Source: Clostridiales bacterium (GTDB taxonomy: Bacteria; Bacillota_A; Clostridia; Lachnospirales; Lachnospiraceae). Taken from it: a stretch of DNA of 10,650 nucleotides. Numbering within the stretch: position 1 is the stretch's first letter; the number at the start of each line of letters is the position of its first letter. The stretch lies in the NCBI GenBank assembly GCA_030154385.1, contig JASKJZ010000049.1:1-10650 (forward strand), read 5' to 3'. Shown piece after piece: positions 6,897 to 10,650 of the stretch. Below the pieces are notes generated by a model. That model made no database searches, was not told where the DNA came from, and saw nothing but the letters and a program-made list of their open reading frames with translations. Made by a program: the position numbers and the translations under genes.

Positions 6897-7985
6897 ATGA
6901 AAAAAATAATAGCTTTATTCCTTGGCGCAATGCTTAGTGCGTCGGTGCTTGCTGGATGCGGTGCTGGAAATGATGCAAAGGATACTGCAGATAATCAAGC
7001 AACACCAGCACCAACTGAGAGTGCTGCAACATCAGACGAAGGCACAACGGATGTATCTGGAGCTTTAAAAACGGGTATTGCGGTAACAACTTCGGTAGCA
7101 GACTCCACAAGTGCCGCAGATGAAGATGGAGTAGCACAGGTTTATTCTACCATCGTAGCAGTCTTAGTAGATGGTAATGGAACCATCGTCGATTGTAAAA
7201 TTGATGCTGCACAAACAAAGATTAACTTTTCCAAAGAAGGAAAAATTACATCTGATTTGAATTCACCTATCCAGTCAAAGCAGGAAATTGGAGCAGCATA
7301 TGGTATGGCAGCTAAATCTGGTATTGGAAAAGAATGGAATGAGCAGGCTAGTGCATTTGCCGCTTATGTGGTAGGAAAAACAGCAGATGAAGTAAAAGGA
7401 ATTGCGGTGAATGAAGAAGGAATTGCAACGGATGCAGATTTGACTTCATCGGTAACGATCCACATTGGTGATTTTATGGCAACGGTTGAAAAGGCAGTAG
7501 CAAGTGCAAAAGAATTGGGAGCCAATGCAGGCGATAAGCTAGGTATGGCAGTTAATACCGATATTTCTGGTTCAAAAGATGCAAGTGCAGAGGGCGAAGG
7601 ACTTGCACAGGCATATTCTTACTATTCTGCAGTTACAACCAATGCAGATGGAGCTATCACAAGCTGTATCGTGGATGCGTCTCAGGGTTCGGTAAACTTT
7701 GACACAACAGGAACCATTACAACTGATTTGACGGCAGCACAGCTTACCAAGCAGGAGTTAAAGGATGCTTATGGTATGAAGGCGAAGTCGGAAATTGGAA
7801 AAGAATGGTATGAGCAAGCAGATGCATTTTCTGCTTATGTAACGGGAAAAACAGCCGATGAAGTAAAAGGAATTGCTGTTTCGGAAGAAGGCAAAGCAAA
7901 AGATGCAGACCTGATTAGCTCAGTTACGGTTCACATCGCACCATTTATTGGAGTTGTAGAAAAAGCAGTTGCAAGTGTACAATAA
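6897..7985 (+). CDS. pplA: PplA-like two-module flavin lipoprotein for extracellular electron transfer
   Basis: This 362-residue exported lipoprotein has a basic N terminus (MKK), a hydrophobic signal and lipobox VLAGC, with Cys21 as the lipidation site. A flexible Ala/Thr/Asp-rich tether follows (22-57). Two homologous modules (60-204 and 216-361) come next, 157 residues apart over most of their length. Each carries YG(M)xAKSxIGKEWxEQAxAF, a GKTADEVKGIAV block, and near its end the motif DLTSSVT (181-187) or DLISSVT (338-344). These fit the ApbE acceptor pattern Dxx(S/T)(G/S)A(T/S) with Val for Ala, making T187 and T344 likely FMN attachment sites. Listeria PplA is a lipoprotein flavinylated on two domains, and this gene sits beside fmnB, so the role as outer electron carrier to iron or other acceptors is well supported. 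AGGAGG lies 6 nt before the ATG. Each module also has one Cys (100, 257). Confidence 0.87.
   Translation: MKKIIALFLGAMLSASVLAGCGAGNDAKDTADNQATPAPTESAATSDEGTTDVSGALKTGIAVTTSVADSTSAADEDGVAQVYSTIVAVLVDGNGTIVDCKIDAAQTKINFSKEGKITSDLNSPIQSKQEIGAAYGMAAKSGIGKEWNEQASAFAAYVVGKTADEVKGIAVNEEGIATDADLTSSVTIHIGDFMATVEKAVASAKELGANAGDKLGMAVNTDISGSKDASAEGEGLAQAYSYYSAVTTNADGAITSCIVDASQGSVNFDTTGTITTDLTAAQLTKQELKDAYGMKAKSEIGKEWYEQADAFSAYVTGKTADEVKGIAVSEEGKAKDADLISSVTVHIAPFIGVVEKAVASVQ
7074..7979 (+). repeat. Tandem duplication of the FMN-carrier module inside pplA
   Basis: Module 1 is encoded at 7074-7508 and module 2 at 7542-7979. The best-conserved DNA is GGAAAAACAGC-GATGAAGTAAAAGGAATTGC at 7374 and 7845 onward, a period of 471 bp or exactly 157 codons. 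The C-terminal half (GKEW to VEKAVAS) is much better conserved than the N-terminal half. This indicates an old internal duplication with constraint on the region holding the acceptor threonines (7437-7457 and 7908-7928). Confidence 0.85.
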
Positions 7986-8022
7986 ATGTGCAATACTAGG
8001 TATTGTGACAAATAAATGAATG

Positions 8023-8050
8023 AAATGGGGATGGAAGCATCCCCATTTTT
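8023..8050 (+). terminator. Intrinsic terminator or attenuator between pplA and fmnB
   Basis: ATGGGGATG-type left arm (8023-8033) pairs with CATCCCCATTT (8038-8048) in a perfect stem of about 11 bp with a 4-nt loop, and the T-run continues to 8050. No strong promoter is visible before fmnB, which starts 20 bp later, so fmnB probably depends on read-through. This would keep the catalyst FmnB scarcer than its substrate PplA. Confidence 0.85.
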
Positions 8051-8069
8051 GTATGTGAGGAAGTAACCA

Positions 8070-9128
8070 ATGAAAAAAGTAATGGCAGTCGTCCTAATAG
8101 CAGTATTGCTCATCAATTTAAACGCTTGCACAAGCAAAAAGGAAACGCGATATGAAGCTAGCTTTCTGGAGTTATTTGATACAGTCACCACGATAGTCGG
8201 TTATGCGAAGGACGAAGCAGAATTTAAAGAAAAGACACAGATGATTTATGATCAATTAATGGAATATCATAAGCTCTACGATATTTATCATGATTATGAG
8301 GGAATCAACAATATTAAGACCATTAATGACAATGCAGGAAAAGAACCAGTCAAAGTTGATCAAAAGATCATTAATCTTCTTTTGTTTTCCAAAAGCGTTT
8401 ACGAAAAGACAGAGGGCAACACCAATGTGGCCTTTGGTGCCGTTCTTTCCATTTGGCATGCGTACCGTACCGCTGGAATTGATGACCCAGAGCATGCCAA
8501 GCTGCCGCCTATGGAAGAATTAAAGGAAGCGGCGAAGCACACGAGTATAGAGGATGTCATCATTGATGAAGCAGCTTCTACGGTGTATTTAAAGGATGCT
8601 AAGATGAGCCTGGATGTGGGAGCAATCGCGAAGGGCTACGCGACTGAGATGGTGAGCCGCTATGCCATTTCTCAGGGCTTTACCAATGGGATGCTCTCAG
8701 TAGGGGGCAACGTACGAACCATTGGCCATAAGCTTTCTGGTGAAGGCGAAGAAATTCCATGGAGTGTTGGTATTCAAAATCCTGGATTGGATGACAAGGA
8801 CGAAGCATTATTTGTACTAAATTTAGAAGGATATTCGCTGGTGACCAGTGGTGTGTATGAACGGTATTATACCGTCGAGGGCAAAAAGTATCATCACATC
8901 ATTAATACCCACACCCTTATGCCGCAAAATAACTATCTATCCGTTTCCATTATTAGTAAGGATTCTGGGCTGGCTGACGGTCTTTCAACAGCAATCTTTG
9001 ACCTGTCGCTAGTGGAGGGACAAAAACTAATTGAGAGCATGCCAGATACCGAAGCATTATGGGTGCTGTCGGATGGAGAGATGGCCTATAGTGATGGCTT
9101 TATGGCTTTAGTTAAAAAAAGCAATTGA
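8070..9128 (+). CDS. fmnB: ApbE-family FAD:protein FMN transferase lipoprotein
   Basis: This 352-residue extracellular lipoprotein should transfer FMN from FAD to Thr or Ser of target proteins in a Mg2+-dependent reaction. The signal peptide ends in lipobox LNAC, with Cys20 lipidated. ApbE landmarks follow in order: FFDTV-like LELFDTVTTIVGY (33-44), LDVGAIAKGYATE (181-193), SVGGNV (210-215), VTSGVYERYY (258-267), YHHIINTHT (274-282), and ADGLSTAIF (302-310) where most family members read ADALSTA. The length fits complete ApbE proteins. GAGGA at 8056-8060 is the ribosome binding site. Its neighbour pplA has two candidate acceptor motifs and ndh2 has two more, so both are plausible substrates. 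Its stop codon lies inside the -35 of the next promoter. The family is certain and the FmnB role is inferred from context. Confidence 0.92.
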   Translation: MKKVMAVVLIAVLLINLNACTSKKETRYEASFLELFDTVTTIVGYAKDEAEFKEKTQMIYDQLMEYHKLYDIYHDYEGINNIKTINDNAGKEPVKVDQKIINLLLFSKSVYEKTEGNTNVAFGAVLSIWHAYRTAGIDDPEHAKLPPMEELKEAAKHTSIEDVIIDEAASTVYLKDAKMSLDVGAIAKGYATEMVSRYAISQGFTNGMLSVGGNVRTIGHKLSGEGEEIPWSVGIQNPGLDDKDEALFVLNLEGYSLVTSGVYERYYTVEGKKYHHIINTHTLMPQNNYLSVSIISKDSGLADGLSTAIFDLSLVEGQKLIESMPDTEALWVLSDGEMAYSDGFMALVKKSN

Positions 9129-9153
9129 CAGAGGATTGCTCCTTTGCTACTAT
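9125..9153 (+). promoter_or_regulatory. Promoter of the glycine cleavage operon
   Basis: A perfect TTGACA (9125-9130) with TACTAT (9148-9153) at 17-bp spacing would start transcription near 9160, about 20 nt before the first glycine aptamer. The -35 contains the fmnB stop codon TGA (9126-9128). An inverted repeat TTTGCTA/TAGCAAA (9143-9149, 9162-9168) flanks the -10 and the start site. Confidence 0.65.
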
Positions 9154-9178
9154 CAAAGTAATAGCAAAATCGGTTGAT

Positions 9179-9313
9179 AAATCCGAGAGAGTGCAAGACT
9201 AGTGCCGCCGAAGGGGAAAGCGAAAACTCTCAGGCAAAAGGATCGGATTTGGACGAGACTCTGGAGAACATTTATGTACCGAAGAAGTCAATCTTTCAGG
9301 TAAAAGGACAGAG
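9179..9313 (+). promoter_or_regulatory. Tandem glycine riboswitch
   Basis: Two glycine aptamers lie in series. Aptamer I runs 9179-9250, with P1 AAATCCG (9179-9185) pairing perfectly with CGGATTT (9244-9250) and the conserved GCCGCCGAAGGGG and CTCTCAGGCAAAAGGA elements. Aptamer II runs 9259-9313, with P1 CTCTG (9259-9263) pairing with CAGAG (9309-9313) and TACCGAAGAAG and TTTCAGGTAAAAGGACAGAG elements. The linker is 8 nt. Its position before gcvT fits the known role of glycine-sensing switches in turning on glycine cleavage when glycine is abundant. Confidence 0.95.
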
Positions 9314-9357
9314 GCAGATAGCAGACCTTATTTAGGTGTGCCTATCTGTCTCTTTTT
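9311..9357 (+). terminator. Riboswitch-controlled terminator (expression platform)
   Basis: GAGGCAGATAG (9311-9321) pairs with CTATCTGTCTC (9342-9352) in an 11-bp stem with one G-U pair, extended by an inner ACCT/AGGT helix, and is followed by TTTTT. Its first three bases are also the 3' strand of aptamer II P1, so glycine-stabilised P1 would compete with the terminator. That makes this an ON switch, by inference from the overlap. Confidence 0.88.
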
Positions 9358-9381
9358 CTTATAAAAAATGAGGAGGTATGT

Positions 9382-10467
9382 ATGGAGAAAAAAACACCAT
9401 TATATGAAATGCATGTGAAGTATCATGGAAAAATCGTTCCCTTTGCCGGGTATCTTCTTCCCGTACAGTATGAGGCAGGCATTATGAAGGAGCATATGGC
9501 CGTTCGAGAAAGGGTTGGTATATTCGATGTCTCACACATGGGAGAAATAATATGCAGGGGTGAGGATGCATTATTAAATCTTCAGCAGCTTTTGACCAAT
9601 GATTTTTTTAATCTAGAGGTTGGGCAAGCAAGATACAGTCCGATGTGCAATGAAACGGGAGGAACGGTGGACGATCTCATCGTTTACAAACGAGGGGAGC
9701 AGGACTATTTTATTGTGGTAAATGCTGCAAACAAGGAGAAGGACTATCAATGGATGAAGGAGCATGTGTTTGGAGCGGCGATACTGGAGGATCGTTCAGA
9801 GCAAATCGCACAAATCGCCCTGCAAGGACCTGAGGCTGAGGCTGTTCTTAAAAAGCTGACTAAGGTGGCGTCCATTCCGCAAAAGTATTACTATGCGAAA
9901 TTTGATCAAGTGGTTGCAGGTTTTCCCTGCATGATTTCTAGAACTGGTTATACGGGAGAGGATGGGTTTGAGCTTTATGTGGATCAAAAGGATGCAGTGC
10001 CATTATGGGAGGCACTGATGGAGGCAGGCGAAGCATTTTCGATTCTGCCTTGCGGGCTTGGAGCCAGAGATACCCTGCGTCTTGAGGCAGCGATGCCGTT
10101 GTATGGACATGAAATGAATGAAGAAATCAATCCGATTGAGGCAGGTCTTTCCTTTGCGGTTAAGAGAAATAAGGGAGACTTTATTGGAAAGAGCGGTTTA
10201 CCAAGGATGGAAGAGGTAAACAAAAAGCGAGTGGGTCTAAAGGCAATTGGACGGGGTATACTACGCGAAGGGTACCCTGTATTTTTTGAGGGGAAACAAG
10301 TAGGGATTACCACCTCGGGAACACACCTTCCTTATTTAGGTTATGCCGCTGCTATGGCGCTGTTAGACGTAGATGTGGCAGTTCCTGGTAATACGGTGTC
10401 GGTCGATGTACGAGGAAGAGAGGTTACGGCAAATGTGGTTTCCCTGCCGTTTTATAAACGCAAATAA
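9382..10467 (+). CDS. gcvT: Glycine cleavage system T protein (aminomethyltransferase)
   Basis: This 361-residue, tetrahydrofolate-dependent enzyme takes the aminomethyl group from lipoylated H protein and releases ammonia and 5,10-methylene-THF. Visible motifs are [21 protein letters not shown] (the canonical FAGW is FAGY here), [19 protein letters not shown] (48-55), [10 protein letters not shown] (93-102) with the probable catalytic Asp at 97/98, [14 protein letters not shown], and [20 protein letters not shown]. The length is typical. AGGAGG at 9371-9376 lies 5 nt before the ATG; the ATG at 9378 is out of frame and too close to it. Expression is under the upstream glycine riboswitch, and gcvH follows 22 bp downstream. 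Confidence 0.96.
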   Translation: MEKKTPLYEMHVKYHGKIVPFAGYLLPVQYEAGIMKEHMAVRERVGIFDVSHMGEIICRGEDALLNLQQLLTNDFFNLEVGQARYSPMCNETGGTVDDLIVYKRGEQDYFIVVNAANKEKDYQWMKEHVFGAAILEDRSEQIAQIALQGPEAEAVLKKLTKVASIPQKYYYAKFDQVVAGFPCMISRTGYTGEDGFELYVDQKDAVPLWEALMEAGEAFSILPCGLGARDTLRLEAAMPLYGHEMNEEINPIEAGLSFAVKRNKGDFIGKSGLPRMEEVNKKRVGLKAIGRGILREGYPVFFEGKQVGITTSGTHLPYLGYAAAMALLDVDVAVPGNTVSVDVRGREVTANVVSLPFYKRK

Positions 10468-10489
10468 TGAATGGAAAAGGAGTGCTATT

Positions 10490-10650
10490 ATGGGAGCAGA
10501 ACAATTATTTTTTACCAAAACACATGAATGGGTGAAATATGAAACCGATGGAACTGCAATTATTGGACTTACGGATTATGCGCAGAAGACACTGGGAGAG
10601 CTGGTATTTGTCAATCTTCCACAGGTTGAGGATGAGATGGTGGCAGGGGA
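10490..10650 (+). CDS. gcvH: Glycine cleavage system H protein, 5' part (cut by window end)
   Basis: The first 53 codons are present. They begin [18 protein letters not shown] and continue with [24 protein letters not shown] (residues 21-44), the standard N-terminal half of the lipoyl-carrier H protein (T-x-H-E-W, G-I/L-T-x-Y-A-x-x-x-L-G-E/D). The lipoyl-lysine segment lies beyond the window, so it cannot be checked. AAAAGGAG at 10475-10482 gives a 7-nt spacing to the ATG. It is co-directional with gcvT in the riboswitch-controlled unit and carries the aminomethyl group to GcvT. Confidence 0.93.
   Translation, partial: MGAEQLFFTKTHEWVKYETDGTAIIGLTDYAQKTLGELVFVNLPQVEDEMVAG

Noticed and set aside
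7050..7067. DVSGAL in PplA (residues 52-57) as a flavinylation site
   Set aside because: The Asp-to-Ser spacing is one residue short and no Thr/Ser follows the Ala, so it fails the ApbE pattern.
7991..8005. CAATAC-TAG-GTATTG palindrome after pplA
   Set aside because: A 6-bp AT-rich stem without a T-run; too weak to assign a role next to the real terminator at 8023-8050.
9143..9168. TTTGCTA/TAGCAAA hairpin as the fmnB terminator
   Set aside because: The loop is 12 nt, the stem is AT-rich and no T-run follows; it coincides with the -10 and start site of the gcv promoter.

Overview
The window (GC-poor, strong AGGAGG-type ribosome binding sites, every gene on the + strand) looks like a chromosomal segment of a low-GC Bacillota, most likely a clostridial anaerobe. 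I assign this from composition, protein character and the tandem glycine riboswitch; no database search was possible.

Region 1 (1-2516): a two-gene unit with its own sigma-A-like promoter and a strong intrinsic terminator. It encodes a DapA/NanA-superfamily lyase or aldolase and an Nramp-fold membrane transporter. Both are off-type: the enzyme lacks several residues of true dihydrodipicolinate synthase, and the transporter lacks the DPGN and MPH metal-binding motifs. A joint role in uptake and breakdown of an organic substrate is plausible but unproven.

Region 2 (2517-9128): about 370 bp of AT-rich regulatory DNA, then five genes: ndh2 (type II NADH dehydrogenase fused to a DoxX-like membrane domain), hepT (polyprenyl diphosphate synthase), dmkA (UbiA-family DHNA prenyltransferase), pplA (two-module FMN-type lipoprotein) and fmnB (ApbE-family FMN transferase lipoprotein). 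This set matches the flavin-based extracellular electron transfer (FLEET) pathway known from Listeria. NADH electrons would pass through Ndh2 to a demethylmenaquinone pool made by HepT and DmkA, and then to FMN groups that FmnB attaches to PplA outside the membrane. No eetA, eetB or riboflavin ECF transporter genes are present in this cluster. The predicted external loop of this Ndh2 carries two copies of D-A-V-S-S-A-T, which fits the ApbE flavinylation consensus. That suggests the dehydrogenase itself may be flavinylated. The control region has two cre-like sites and a perfect inverted repeat over the -10, and an intrinsic terminator lies between pplA and fmnB.

Region 3 (9125-10650): a promoter whose -35 overlaps the fmnB stop codon, a tandem glycine riboswitch with a terminator as expression platform, gcvT, and the 5' part of gcvH, which is cut by the window edge. 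This is the start of a glycine cleavage operon, functionally separate from the electron-transfer locus.
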